Part shown: positions 21,101 to 31,390 of the stretch, piece by piece
How positions within the stretch are numbered: position 1 is the first letter of the stretch
How the letters are laid out: each line of letters begins with the position of its first letter
Assembly: GCA_016720825.1 (NCBI GenBank)
Contig: JADKJV010000003.1
Location: forward strand, 62,001-126,000
DNA: 64,000 bases
Reading direction: 5' to 3'
From: Chitinophagaceae bacterium
GTDB lineage: Bacteria > Bacteroidota > Bacteroidia > Chitinophagales > Chitinophagaceae
The notes under the pieces: generated by a model
The model's database searches: none
What the model was told of the DNA's origin: nothing
What the model saw: only the letters and a program-made list of their open reading frames with translations
Position numbers and translations under genes: made by a program

Positions 21101-23552
21101 TAATACCAGGAACCATTGTCATGGATACCAAAGAATACATCCTGGGTAAACACATCTGATTTCAGTCCGCGGCTTACCGGGCGTCCGGTTTCATCAAACA
21201 CCGTCGTGAAGAAGCTGGCCTGTAACAAACCTGAATTGGCGTAATAAGAAGGAACGGTATAACCAATAGCTGCATTACCGGCTGCATCGGTTGTGCCTTC
21301 ACGTAATTCTTTATCAAAAAATGTTTTCTGGTTGGTCAGACTGAAATTCCAGCCTTCATAACCGGGTGCACTGAAATATTTCTGGCTGACCTGGATCTCT
21401 GTTTCAAATTTGCGGTTAGCCGCAGCAGATCCAAAAAAGTTCATCGCATTCAGTGAAAGATTGGCACTGTCACCGGCACGCAGGAAATCTTTATCCAGTT
21501 TTACATTCACCCGGATACGGTCGGGCATGAATTCCTCCACGGAAAAATTGGTGGATGTCAGCAGCACATCATTGGAACTGTACACTTCCAGGGTATAACT
21601 GCCGGTAATGGCAGCAGCAGGTATTTCCAGGCTGCCCTCGAGTGAACCTTCCTCATTGATGGATTTACGGATCGTTTTAAATTCCTTACCGTTAGGCAGC
21701 AGGAATTTCATCTTAAGGGGGATATCACCGGGTGTATTCCATTTGGCATCACGGATGATGACAGAGAAATTAATTTTTTCACCGGGGCGGTACACATCCC
21801 TTTCTGCATATACAAAAGCATCTAAACCGGACAGGTTATTCCTTTTACCACCCACATCAAAGCGTGACATATTCACACGGGTATTGCTGAAGGGCAGGTA
21901 GTTGAAATCACCGGCGGTTTTTGCAATGATCATCCCGGGTTTGAAACCGGTATATTCTTTTTTGGTATAGCTGATATCAGCCAGGCCATCTTTATCGGTT
22001 GATCCTGTTCCGATGAGCTGGTTGTTGATGGAATAAACAGAAATACTTACCCCACTCAACGGTTTGGCTGTCTGGATAGAATTGGTGTAAACACGGCCAT
22101 CCGCCCCTCTCCTTCTTTGGCAATCAAACCAAGGTCTGACAGGGAAATATAACGGCTGTCGCGCACCCAGTAATCTTCCAGGGAACGTATTAATATATGA
22201 TAGATGCCTTTTGAATCGGGCAGTTTGTCTTCAAACTGACCGAAGTTCAGCAGGCGGGAAGAACCATATTTCGGCAATGAGCGTGTATCAATTTCTTTTT
22301 CATAGATCACATCACCCAGCATGGCATTGCTGCCATAATCGCGGCCGTATTCACCATCATATTCTTCATTGTAAGATGCATAATCAGCCACGGTGCTGTT
22401 CTCCTGGGGTTCATAACCATAGCGGTTCGCCATCATCAGGTTGTTCTCGTAAATTTTGGAGATGATGATTTTCACCTTCGGCACATTGGTGATCTGCACA
22501 TCAATATTTTTCGCGCCGTTTTTAGATAAGTACACAGCCTTGCTGCTGTTGAAACTGATACCGGCTTCGAGTTCACCGAAAGCGATATCGCCGGTGTAAT
22601 CATCTTTCAGCACACCACCGATCCGGCCGCGGGCACCTTTGGCGATATGCAGGGCATACGCCTGTTCCGCATCGAATTTGCTGCTGCGGAGGGTGAAACC
22701 ATTTTCTGCAGGTTCTAATGTAAACTCTGCAGCCGGCTCAACAGTAATCTGCGGCCTGAGTTCATTGATATCCACCTGCTGGCTGGTGGTGATATGCACC
22801 ACATTTTTAGTACCATCATGCTCTGATTCAACAGCCGCAATGGTGAGTTCAAAAGGTGAAGGGATATTCACGTCGCCTTTCATGTCTTCTTTGCTGGCGG
22901 TATTTCCTTTATCGGGTTTGATGCCTTTATCTATGATTAAACTGGCTTCCTGTGACTGGTCAATGGCTTTGAGTCCGCTGATGCGGAGACTGACTTTATT
23001 ATCCACTGACAGGTTCACGGGTGTGAAGCTCAGTTTCTGGCCATCCATTTCCAGGTTTGTGTTTTTAACCACGTCATCCGGTTTGACCGGGTAATTGAAT
23101 ACCAGGTCAAGCTGCGGCACGGCGCTGGTGCTGCTTTCCCCAACCCAGGTTACGCGGGTATCTTCCAGTGTAAGCGGGGCAGTATGGAAACTGATGTTTG
23201 ATCCGCCGCTCACTGAATTGAATTTAGAATATTTCAGTACAGCACTTTTGATACGTGCTGTATATTCAGTGGCCGGCAAGAGCGGGGCTGAAGGTGAGAA
23301 AACCAGTTCATCAGGACTTTCCCAGCGGAAGCGTCCGGTGATGGCGGGTTCGAAACTGATGTAGGCAGCAGAATCCCAATTGTTGAGCATGCTGTCTGTT
23401 GCCAGTGAATGGCTGAAGCGGAACACGAGGTTTCCGAGTGCAGGGATTTCACCTTTGGCGTTGGTAAAACTGAGACTGACCGCATTCCTTTTACAGGAAG
23501 ACATAAAAATAGCCCCGGCGATCAACGGAACTAAATAGATCTTGATACGCAT
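18130..23552 (-). CDS. Alpha-2-macroglobulin family lipoprotein, three frameshifts
   Basis: Bacterial alpha-2-macroglobulin of about 1,800 residues, an inner-membrane lipoprotein thought to trap proteases in the periplasm. The N-terminus (MRIKIYLVPLIAGAIFMSSC) is a lipoprotein signal. MG domains follow (DAFVYAERDVYRPGEKINF), then the thioester motif CTEQ within YPYGCTEQTV at 19498-19509, and helical and C-terminal domains ending YNGGGIVKVV. The frame breaks near 22090 (an extra AC in VFTNSIQTAKPLSG), near 20205 (MSSTGGDG to MVAEEFSANKR) and near 20122, where one A is missing from WGGIKKAGSNGEAVFEF. Motifs continue in register across each break, favouring sequence error. Divergent from pbpC, its usual partner. 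Confidence 0.88.
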
Positions 23553-23848
23553 AGAAAGTGTGGTTAATAGTCAGCGGAAAAAAACGGTTTGGAATATAAT
23601 TTAGGGAATGTTTGAAAAATGGATTGCCCGATTCAGCGGGGAATACCTGAAATTAGCAGGGAAATACCTAAGGAGGGATGTCTCTGTTGGTCGAATGGTC
23701 AGCCTCCCCGGGAGGAGAGGAAAGTGTTGAGTCCATAAAGGATTCAGTGAATTTGAACAGAAAGATACATTTCATACGCCGGCAGTTGCAAGTTTTTCCA
23801 GATAAATATTTGTTAAGCAGCAACGGAACAGATAACTGATACAATCTG

Positions 23849-26188
23849 ATGAACAAACGATTTAAAATGCATATCAGCTTCCGGGGATTGGCCCGGTTTT
23901 GTAAAAAGCTTGGCTATTTCGTGGCGGCCTGTATGTTTCTTTTCTACCTGCTGAACCTGTTATTCCCGCTACCTGATAAGGTAGACTATTCTGTAATTAT
24001 AACTGATAACAAAGGTCAGGTTTTACATGCATATCTCACACCCGACCAGAAATGGCGGATGAAAACCGAGCTGGAGGAGATTTCCCCGCTGCTGCGTAAA
24101 ACGATCATAGCCAAGGAAGACCAGCATTTTTATTCCCACCCCGGCGTGGATCCTTTTGCACTGGTGCGCGCATTTTTCCGGAACCTGTTTACCGGCCGCC
24201 GCACCTCGGGCGCCAGTACCATTACCATGCAGGTGGCGCGGGCACTGGAACCGGGTCGACGAAATATTTTCAGTAAAATCAGGGAAGCCTTCCGGGCGTT
24301 GCAGCTGGAACTGAGGTACAGCAAAGACGAGATTCTGCAGATGTACCTGAACCTGGTGCCTTACGGCGGGAATATAGAAGGCGTGAAAGCCGCGTCCCTG
24401 TTGTATTTCAACAAAAACCCCGATCACCTGTCGCTGGCAGAAATTACCACGCTGAGTATAATACCGAACCGGCCCACCTCGCTGGTGATAGGCAAAAACA
24501 ATGACCTGATCGTGAGTGAACGCAACCGCTGGCTGCGAAAATTTGAGAGCGACAAACATTTTACCAGTAAAGAAATTGAAGACGCGCTGGCCGAGCCGAT
24601 GAATGCCCGGCGGGGTGCCGTACCCCGGTATATCCCCCACCTGGCCTGGCGGATGAAAAAAATGAACGGGAATGCGGTATCCATTTCAACCAGTATTGAT
24701 TTGAATACGCAGTTAAAGACTGAAAAACTGGTGGAAGATTATATCCGCACCCAGCGGCTGAAAAATATCAATAACGCAGCGGTGATCATTCTCGATAACC
24801 AGACGCACCGGGTGATTACTTATGTGGGTTCATCCGGTTTTGCTGATACAACAGATGACGGACAGGTGAATGGCGCGCATGCGATCCGGCAGCCGGGGAG
24901 TACGTTAAAGCCTTTATTATACGGAATGTGTTTTGATGCGGGTTTGTATACACCCAAATCTGTGATTACCGATGTGGCGGTGAACTATGAAGGATACACC
25001 CCGGAGAACTATGATAATAAATTCAACGGGTATGTCACGATTGAATATGCGCTGGAACATTCGCTGAATATCCCTGCCGTTAAAAGCCTGAAACTGCTGG
25101 GCTATGAAAAAATGATCCAGCAGTTATCGGATTGCAATTTCAAACAGGTGCAGAAGGACAGGCGCAAGCTGGGATTGTCGCTGATACTGGGCGGTTGCGG
25201 TACCACACTGGAGGAATTAACCGGATTGTTTTCTGCCTTTGCCAACAATGGGGTGTATTACCCGCTGGTATTTAAAGCGAGTGATTCCGCTGTCAGGGGA
25301 AAAAGAATCCTGAGTGAAGGCGCCGATTTCATGATCAATGAAACCCTTTCTAAAATCAACCGTCCGGATTTTCCCCTGAACTGGGGATCTACTGAACGCA
25401 TGCCCAAGATTGCCTGGAAAACAGGAACGAGTTACGGCCGTAAAGACGGCTGGAGTATCGGCTATAATAAAAAATATACGATTGGTGTGTGGACCGGTAA
25501 TTTTTCCGGTGTGGGTGTCGCCGACCTGAGCGGGGCAAATACCGCCACGCCCCTGCTGTTTAAAATTTTCAACACGGTGGATTATGATCCGGATGATGAC
25601 TGGTACCAGCAGCCCGAAGAATGTGATATCCGCCAGGTATGCAGTGAAACCGGTATGGTGCCCGGTGATCATTGCGCCAACCTGGTTACGGATTATTTTA
25701 TCCCGCTGGTCTCCCCTGCCACGCCCTGCAACAACTGGCAGGAAGTGATGACCAGTCCGGATGAAAAAATATCTTACTGCAAAGCCTGTGCACCTTCGAG
25801 TGGCTATAAAAAGAAATGGTATAAGATTATTGAACCCGATATGCAGTCGTGGATGGAAGAGAATAAAATCAATTATGTAAAACTGCCACCGCATAATCCC
25901 GATTGCGAACTGGTGTTTAAAGGATCAGCGCCTTCTATCCTCACCCCGGTGAACGGAACGGAATACCTGATCAGCCGCAAAAACCCGGAGCCGCTGGAGC
26001 TGCAGTGTAAAACGAGTAATGATGTGAGCCGGGTGTACTGGTATATCAATGATCATTTTTATAAGAGCTGCCCGGCGGGGGAGAAACAGTTTTTTGTGCC
26101 GGAGGAAGGGTTGGTGAAGATTTCGTGTACGGATGATAAGGGGAGGAACAGGGATATCAGGATTACGGTGAAGTTGGTAAATCTGTAG
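23849..26188 (+). CDS. pbpC: Penicillin-binding protein 1C
   Basis: 779-residue class A PBP polymerising and crosslinking peptidoglycan at the inner membrane. A membrane anchor lies at about residues 20-45. The GT51 glycosyltransferase shows IIAKEDQHFYSHPGVDP (catalytic Glu near 89) and GASTITMQVARAL. The transpeptidase has the SxxK nucleophile in GSTLKP (about 349-354), EHSLN as the SxN motif, and KTGTS near 523. The last 90 residues (PSILTPVNGTEYLI onward) form the BiPBP_C domain that marks PBP1C. Intact frame. It is divergent from the alpha-2-macroglobulin gene across 296 bases, and this pairing is conserved in many Gram-negatives. Confidence 0.95.
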   Translation: MNKRFKMHISFRGLARFCKKLGYFVAACMFLFYLLNLLFPLPDKVDYSVIITDNKGQVLHAYLTPDQKWRMKTELEEISPLLRKTIIAKEDQHFYSHPGVDPFALVRAFFRNLFTGRRTSGASTITMQVARALEPGRRNIFSKIREAFRALQLELRYSKDEILQMYLNLVPYGGNIEGVKAASLLYFNKNPDHLSLAEITTLSIIPNRPTSLVIGKNNDLIVSERNRWLRKFESDKHFTSKEIEDALAEPMNARRGAVPRYIPHLAWRMKKMNGNAVSISTSIDLNTQLKTEKLVEDYIRTQRLKNINNAAVIILDNQTHRVITYVGSSGFADTTDDGQVNGAHAIRQPGSTLKPLLYGMCFDAGLYTPKSVITDVAVNYEGYTPENYDNKFNGYVTIEYALEHSLNIPAVKSLKLLGYEKMIQQLSDCNFKQVQKDRRKLGLSLILGGCGTTLEELTGLFSAFANNGVYYPLVFKASDSAVRGKRILSEGADFMINETLSKINRPDFPLNWGSTERMPKIAWKTGTSYGRKDGWSIGYNKKYTIGVWTGNFSGVGVADLSGANTATPLLFKIFNTVDYDPDDDWYQQPEECDIRQVCSETGMVPGDHCANLVTDYFIPLVSPATPCNNWQEVMTSPDEKISYCKACAPSSGYKKKWYKIIEPDMQSWMEENKINYVKLPPHNPDCELVFKGSAPSILTPVNGTEYLISRKNPEPLELQCKTSNDVSRVYWYINDHFYKSCPAGEKQFFVPEEGLVKISCTDDKGRNRDIRITVKLVNL

Positions 26189-26204
26189 GTGCATTTGGGG
26201 ATTG

Positions 26205-26405
26205 AATAATTAAACAATTAATCAATTTAACAATGTAACAATGTGCCAATTCGACAATGTGCCAATTCGACAATGTGCTAATGTGGAAATTAAACGTCAC
26301 ACCTTGTGAACGCTGCTTAAGAGGCAAATGAATTAAATACAAAAAACGCAAAGACGCAAAGGCGCAGAGTGAACACCCTGCGGCCACTGCGTCTCCGCGT
26401 GCCCT
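26205..26405. repeat. Family C repeat followed by a family B (CGCAAAGN) repeat
   Basis: 26220-26290 is a run of ACAATGTGCCAATTCG units (period 16, 2.5 copies). 26335-26402 follows with AACGCAAAGACGCAAAGG and its imperfect inverse CACTGCGTCTCCGCG. The region separates pbpC from the IS110 remnant, and no gene is visible. Confidence 0.7.
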
Positions 26406-26460
26406 AAGTCCATTATGACCAGCAAAAATTTATTTTTAAGTTCTAATGGATCTGAATTGC

Positions 26461-27437
26461 TTATGCTGCTAAAGTGATTGTTATATATGGCGCTTCGCGT
26501 TTTACAACTGCGTACATTCGGCTACACGATTTTTGATCGATAATATTGAGACAGGCCATTTTTTTCATTTCCTCCTGCCACCCTTTTTGGTGTAAGTCTT
26601 CAATTCCGGGTCGAACTGATAGCAGCAAACGCTGCGAGATTTAAGTGTCCTGACCCTTCTTTATTTGCCAGATGGCTGACCCCAACGACTTCTTGATAGT
26701 ACCACTTTTGTGCGCAAACGGAGCAAGTCCGGCATAGCAGTTAAATTTCTGCGCATTGGCAAACGGGTAAAACGGTGTTTGCAATCATGTAAGCAGCTAC
26801 AATCAACCCAACGCCTTTAATACTGGTGAGTACGTGCAGGTTTTTAAGCACTTCATTGGTACGGATAATCAAGCGGATTTGATCTTCCGTTTTTTTGATA
26901 GCCGCGTAAGCGCCTCTATAATTCGTTCCTGGATTTGTATAGTAATATTCAGACTTAAACAAGGTTCCGTGGGCCGGCATTTGCCGGCACAGGTAGCCAC
27001 TTCTGTCTTTTACCAACTTGGATCGCAGACTCAATAAGTTACGTAACTCAGCAATGCCCTGCAGAACAGGAACATCGGCCACCAAGAGATCTGCGTCGAA
27101 GCCAAGGCGATACTCTGCGATACGGGCAGCATCCACTTTATCATTCTTGCCTCTTGCTACACCGATCGATCGTTTGATCTGGCAAAATGCGGGTACTTTG
27201 CAAAAATCAATGGATTTAGATCTTAAAACATTTCAAAACGCGCTGAATAGCGACCAGTATGTTCCATCACAACAAAATTGGCAACTCCAACCCGAACAGT
27301 TTGCGGATCCCAGTAAGCCAAAGTTTGAAGCCGGATAATTTTGTTCTCGGTCTGTAAGGCAAAATCACCCTGGTTTGCAAATGAAAGTCCAGTGTTAACT
27401 TGGATACATCAACACCCACAATCAATAAATCTTTCAT
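26461..27437 (-). pseudogene. Degraded IS110-family transposase
   Basis: Remnant of a DEDD transposase read on the minus strand with several frame changes and stops. The start at 27437 gives MKDLLIVGVDVSKLTLDF with the first catalytic Asp, then FVVMEHTGRYS with the catalytic Glu, then KVDAARIAEYR at about 27140 with the downstream Asp pair. A clean stretch (27136-26741) includes ELRNLLSLRSKLVKDRSGY and LTSIKGVGLIVAAYMI. The C-terminal Transposase_20 region follows as AGLAPFAHKSGTIKKS and ends AVVKREAPYITITLAA before a TAA at 26461. Some damage resembles the indels seen elsewhere, but several stops suggest genuine decay. Element ends are not identifiable. Confidence 0.82.
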
Positions 27438-27820
27438 AATTTAGATTTAGGTTTAAAAATGTTGACAGTCTCCAAGACCCTTTAACAGACCTGACCTTTT
27501 GTCTGAAATTCTAAACGGAGCACTGACAACGTTAAAGAGAAGAAGTGGGGACTAATAATGCAAAATGAGTCACAAGCTCCAAGTGTCCCCCTGGCCTAGT
27601 TCACTCCCAAGGCTTCTTCTTCTAATTTCAAATCTTACAAATAGAAAATATTGGGAAACTGATCTAAAGGTCTTTGCGGTTATGTATTTTACGCAGAGAC
27701 GCGGAGGTCGCAGAGCGTTCACTCTGCGTACTCCGCGTACGCTGCGTCTCTGCGGTTATTTTATTTTACGCAATGAGATTTACTGGGTTTCGCTGAAGAA
27801 AGGATTCGGATAGCATGTAT
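27438..27820. repeat. Gap holding a family B palindrome (CGCAGAGACGC type)
   Basis: 27660-27790 carries TTTGCGGTTATGTATTTTACGCAGAGACGC and a mirrored GCGTCTCTGCGGTTATTTTA with GCAGAGCGTTCACTCTGC at the centre, a large hairpin of about 110 bases. The 82-codon plus frame across it is a repeat artefact. 27438-27650 shows no recognisable feature. Confidence 0.65.
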
Positions 27821-28786
27821 TTAATGCATATGCGCATGATCATCCATGTTCTTCATATTGCCCGTCATCTTTTCACCCTGTGTAATATTCACGGTAAAAT
27901 CTGCCGTATGAACCTGTCCCTTGATCTGGAATTGTACCCAGATCCGGTAAACACCCGGTTTTGAAACAGCTGTTTCGCCATCAATAAGGAACTTATCGTT
28001 TGTGCCAGGGTGGATATGGATATAACTTTTATCTGCTTTGCTGATCATAACAACATGCGCAATGGCGCCCAGGTAATTTTCCAGTACAGCACTGGACAGG
28101 GGTTTGCCGTCTTTTGAAATAGAAAATCCAAGATGGGTGTCGCCTGTTTTTAAATCTTTTGCGTTCATCAGGATAGCAACATATCCGTCCGTTACAGAAA
28201 CCCATTTGGATTCTTCTGCCGGCGGTGCAGCTGTTTGTACGCCTTTTACATTAATCTCTATTTTGTTTACCAGGCCGGGTTTGCCTGCAGGTTTGTAATC
28301 AGCATAAAGAAAATACTTTCCGGCATTGGGGAATGTTTCAACAACTGCATAAGCGTCATCGGCCCGCTGTTCAGGATGAATGTGGTGGAACCAGCTTAAA
28401 TCCTCACTCACGGCAATCAGGTGTATTGGCTTTTCATGCATGAGTTCAAGACGAACCACTTCATTGGTGTCATCCAGGTTTTTGGGTGTAAAAACAAGCC
28501 GGGTGGGTTTTAGTGCTTCTATCAGTTCAGGTTCGGCTATGAATTTCATTTCGTAGTTGCCTTTGTCGTTACTCTGTTTCACCATCTCCATACCGCACTT
28601 CGGGCATTTGTCGCCTTTTTTGCCTTTCATGTCCGGATGCATGGGACAGGCATATACATCCCCAATGGTCTGGTTTGTGTGGATGTCTTTGGAATGATCA
28701 TCTGCTTTATGGTTGTTGCAGGATGAAAAAAATAATGATGCAGGTAATGACACTGCAAGAACGGCTGTTTTAATATGCGTATTCAT
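27821..28786 (-). CDS. Heavy-metal-binding-domain lipoprotein
   Basis: 321-residue secreted lipoprotein (signal ending SLFFSSC). Residues about 46-72 form a heavy-metal-binding domain: YACPMHPDMKGKKGD then CPKCGMEMV, with paired Cys and Met/His ligands typical of copper or silver proteins. The rest is beta-rich with many His (HEKPIHLIAV, DLSWFHHIHPEQ, SYIHIHPGTND) and a His/Met tail (DDHAHMH), suggesting periplasmic binding of a soft metal. It is the last gene of a three-gene metal module with the HMA-DUF4396 and HMA-AraC genes. Copper is an inference from ligand type. Confidence 0.82.
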   Translation of the reverse strand: MNTHIKTAVLAVSLPASLFFSSCNNHKADDHSKDIHTNQTIGDVYACPMHPDMKGKKGDKCPKCGMEMVKQSNDKGNYEMKFIAEPELIEALKPTRLVFTPKNLDDTNEVVRLELMHEKPIHLIAVSEDLSWFHHIHPEQRADDAYAVVETFPNAGKYFLYADYKPAGKPGLVNKIEINVKGVQTAAPPAEESKWVSVTDGYVAILMNAKDLKTGDTHLGFSISKDGKPLSSAVLENYLGAIAHVVMISKADKSYIHIHPGTNDKFLIDGETAVSKPGVYRIWVQFQIKGQVHTADFTVNITQGEKMTGNMKNMDDHAHMH

Positions 28787-28796
28787 GATATAAGGT

Positions 28797-29379
28797 TTAG
28801 TGATGGGTCTTATTGTATTTTTTTAACTGGTAATAATTATAGGGCAGGGGGAGTAAAAACCTGGCCAGGAGCGGGTATGAATGCGAGCCAGTAACCCGGA
28901 TCGGAAAGCACCATTTTACCGCCGGTAATCATAAAATCGGTTGTGTTCATGGCGATTTCCATGGCTATAATGGATAAAACGACATACTGACGGCCATTTT
29001 AAAAGCCCTTCTCCAGTCCATTTTCTCGCGGTAGTACAACAGGATTGTTTCCATGGCAACGGAAGTGAAGCAGCCCGGCAATGGTTGCCAGTACCATCTG
29101 TGACATCATGGGTGTAGCCGGGTAATAATGCTGCAGGAAAATCACCATGCCGAAATCACCAATGGAACAACCAAGCAGGCAATTCAGTGTGATGAGAGCG
29201 GATTTTCTCCATACGGCAATATCCTTCCAGTCGAAATGACTGGTATGGACAGTATGATTTACACTTTCTGCTTTTGACACTTCCACACCGGTAATGCCAG
29301 GTTGTTTCTGTAAAGCGGCTTTTATATCTGCTTCACAGCTTTCGCAATCCAGTCCTTTGATTTGATAAGCGTGTACCAT
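28797..29379 (-). CDS. HMA domain fused to DUF4396 membrane protein, several frameshifts
   Basis: About 193 residues if rejoined. The start at 29379 (MVHAYQIKGLDCESCEADI) opens a heavy-metal-associated domain with a CxxC metal site. DUF4396 transmembrane helices follow: GCSIGDFGMVIFLQHYYP, then (after a frameshift near 29050) SVAMETILLYYREKMDWRRAF, KMAVSMSF, and (after further shifts near 28965 and 28860) SIIAMEIAMNTTDFMITGG and LPLPYNYYQLKKYNKTHH ending at 28797. The continuous motifs show this is one gene, not a 138-residue protein. DUF4396 proteins accompany copper resistance genes; transport or metal sensing in the membrane is possible but unproven. Confidence 0.75.
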
Positions 29380-29472
29380 ATTCGTTGGTTTTAATAATGA
29401 ATAATGATGGTACAAAAATCGTATCAGGACGTGCTTTCCCGGTTACACAATTCAGGATAAGAATTGCAAAAT

Positions 29473-30032
29473 TTATATGTTATCTATTTGCTTGCGTTTC
29501 CGGTCTTTCAGTTGTTTGAAATAACTGGGCGAAAAGCCTGTTACTTTTTTAAACTGGTTGCTCAGGTGGGCTACGCTGCTGTAGTTGAGCTGGAAGGCTA
29601 TTTCGCTTAAGGTCAGTTCGTTGTAAATCAGCAACTCCTTTACTTTTTCTATCCGCTGGCTGATGTAATATTTTTCAATGGTGGTATTTTCTGTTTCTGA
29701 AAACAGGGTGCTCAGGGTGCTGTAATCCTGCAATAAGTTTTGGGAGAGATAGTCAGATAGCTTGATGTCAATTTCATTGCTTTTGTTCTGCACCAGGTCA
29801 ATGATCAGGTTCTTGATTTTTCGATTGTCCGGCTCTTCTTATTGTCAATCAGCTCAAAACCGAGGCTGTGCAGGTTTTGCTGTAAGGTATCTTTCACTGC
29901 GGAGATATCATTCTCTTTGATGTCAACTTCCCCCAGTTCAACAGCCACCGGTGTCAGGCCCAGTTTTTCCACTTCTGTTTTTACCGCTGTTTTACAACGG
30001 TTGCAAACCATATTTTTAATATAGAGTTTCAT
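29473..30032 (-). CDS. AraC-type regulator with N-terminal HMA-like domain, frameshifted
   Basis: 186-residue transcription factor once rejoined. The ATG at 30032 gives MKLYIKNMVCNRCKTAV, an HMA-like fold with CxxC spaced for a soft-metal ion. The C-terminal 100 residues are an AraC/XylS double helix-turn-helix: ISQRIEKVKELLIYNELTLS, IAFQLNYSSVAHLSNQFKK and VTGFSPSYFKQLK. The frames join at about 29815, where GAAAAATC needs one more A to read IEKIKNLIIDLVQNKSNEI. It lies directly upstream of the HMA-DUF4396 gene, so it is likely the local metal-responsive regulator, binding DNA when the CxxC site is occupied (inference). Confidence 0.82.
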
Positions 30033-30049
30033 GGTTAGGTTAAAGTAAA

Positions 30050-30145
30050 AATACAAAAATACATAACCACTAAGTTCGCAAAGTAAATACAAAGGTCACA
30101 AAGCCGTTAACCTGGTTGCGGCACTCTTTGTGAACGAATCGTTTT
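30050..30145. repeat. Family B repeat (CACAAAG type)
   Basis: TTCGCAAAGTAAATACAAAGGTCACAAAG-like words face CTCTTTGTGAACGAATC across about 70 bases upstream of the HMA-AraC gene. Degenerate relative to the copies at 36208 and 54827. Confidence 0.5.
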
Positions 30146-30189
30146 TCGGTTAAAGGGGTTTTCAATATTCCCGGAAAAGCTGCCAGGGT

Positions 30190-30718
30190 TTACCAGCCCA
30201 GTTTTGGCTCTGTAAATGATTTCCATTTCCCGTCTATCTTAAACATCTCACCCAGTTTACACTCGATGGTATCGTTCTTCGACTTCAGCAGGATAAATGT
30301 TTCTGTTGCGTAGATGCCCAGCTCTTTATCAAACAATTCCTCCCCGGGTTCTTCCCGGCCGATATAAGTCAGGTCATCCAGCTTGCGGGATGCAATAAGA
30401 TCTTCTTTGAACATGGCAAACGTTTATAATATTCATCACTGATGAATGAAACGGACAATTTTTTTTTTTCCAGTTCTTCCGGAATCCCGCGGTATGAAAA
30501 TTTATGTTTTTCATATAGGCAACGGTTCCTTTATCCGGGCTGATATCTTCACAATATTTTTTCAGCCTTTCGGGGGTTGATTTTAAACAAACGACAAAAT
30601 CGCTGTAGAGCTTGTCGAGATCGGAATAGCCTTTGCTTTTACTGCTGCAACTGGAAAAAATGATTATAATAAATAAGATGGAAAAGATCCTGTAACTGCG
30701 AAATAGTTTTGCCTGCAT
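30190..30718 (-). CDS. Lipoprotein of unknown function, frameshifted
   Basis: About 175 residues if rejoined. The N-terminus has a lipoprotein signal (SILFIIIIFSSC) and a mature start rich in Ser/Lys. The N-terminal frame (LDKLYSDFVVCLKSTPERL, KGTVAYMKNI) passes into KFSYRGIPEELEKKKLSVSF in the next frame near a long A tract at about 30460-30472. A further shift near 30415 leads to MFKEDLIASRKLDDLTYIGR, EELFDKELGIYATETFIL and the C-terminus FTEPKLGW. Each segment reads naturally, so this is one protein broken by indels. No family recognised. Confidence 0.65.
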
Positions 30719-30721
30719 GTG

Positions 30722-30815
30722 GATTTTTTTTTGAAATACAAAAAAAATACAAAGAATACAAAACTACAAAGGATCAGGTGCTGTCGTATCTTGTGAATAC
30801 AAAGTTCACAAAGAC
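30722..30815. repeat. Family B repeat (TACAAAG/CACAAAG)
   Basis: AATACAAAGAATACAAAACTACAAAGG faces TTGTGAATACAAAGTTCACAAAG; a degenerate copy in the gap between two lipoprotein genes. Confidence 0.45.
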
Positions 30816-30817
30816 TC

Positions 30818-31270
30818 TCACTTTTTAATAAGGAATACACCTCCTGTTATTTGTTCCAATGGGATATTATTTACCGTCACCGGCTTCGCTGTATTATAAT
30901 CAGCGCAGCAGGGCGACGCATCAGTCAGCGGATAAGTCACTGCCATGGTATCCCGGTCCGTATTACTCAGCTGGACAAAAACCGTTTCAGCCTTTCTGTA
31001 ATCCATGGAAACGTATAATAAACTATCCTGCCCGGGATTGGGATTAGCCCCGGATCCGTAGTGATGGTAAATCGTATCTGTACCATTTAATGAATAAAAC
31101 CGGATGGCATTTTGGTCATAAATCTTGTTGGGACCGAAGACAAGATCCTTGCCTGTTGTATTGTCAATAATCCGGAAACGGGTGTTGTAATTATCAGCCT
31201 GGCATTTGCGGTTTCCTAGGCAGCAGGAAGTAATTGCCAGCGGTAAGATAAAGAAGCATAATAATTTCAA
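30818..31270 (-). CDS. Small lipoprotein of unknown function
   Basis: 150 residues with a short lipoprotein signal (MKLLCFFILPLAITSC). The mature part is beta-rich (RFRIIDNTTGKDLVFGP, IRFYSLNGTDTIYHHYG, AVTYPLTDASPCCADY) with six Cys including a CC pair near the end. The pattern of an ordered strand domain with oxidised cysteines fits a periplasmic or surface lipoprotein. No domain family recognised. Confidence 0.75.
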   Translation of the reverse strand: MKLLCFFILPLAITSCCLGNRKCQADNYNTRFRIIDNTTGKDLVFGPNKIYDQNAIRFYSLNGTDTIYHHYGSGANPNPGQDSLLYVSMDYRKAETVFVQLSNTDRDTMAVTYPLTDASPCCADYNTAKPVTVNNIPLEQITGGVFLIKK

Positions 31271-31390
31271 AATAAGTGGCTGTTCTTTAAGTGAATAATC
31301 TACTTAGACTGGGTAATTGACTTAAAGTTACATATAAATTATACCGTATACGTATTGCTTATTGAGAAATCGGGTGGACCGCGTTTTTAT

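Noticed and set aside
23660..23760. tRNA-like hairpins upstream of pbpC
   Set aside because: Only a single CCTCCCCGGGAGG stem is seen; no acceptor, D and T arms of a tRNA could be assembled.
27565..27813. 82-codon plus frame before the metal-binding lipoprotein
   Set aside because: Most of it is the CGCAGAGACGC palindrome read as protein.
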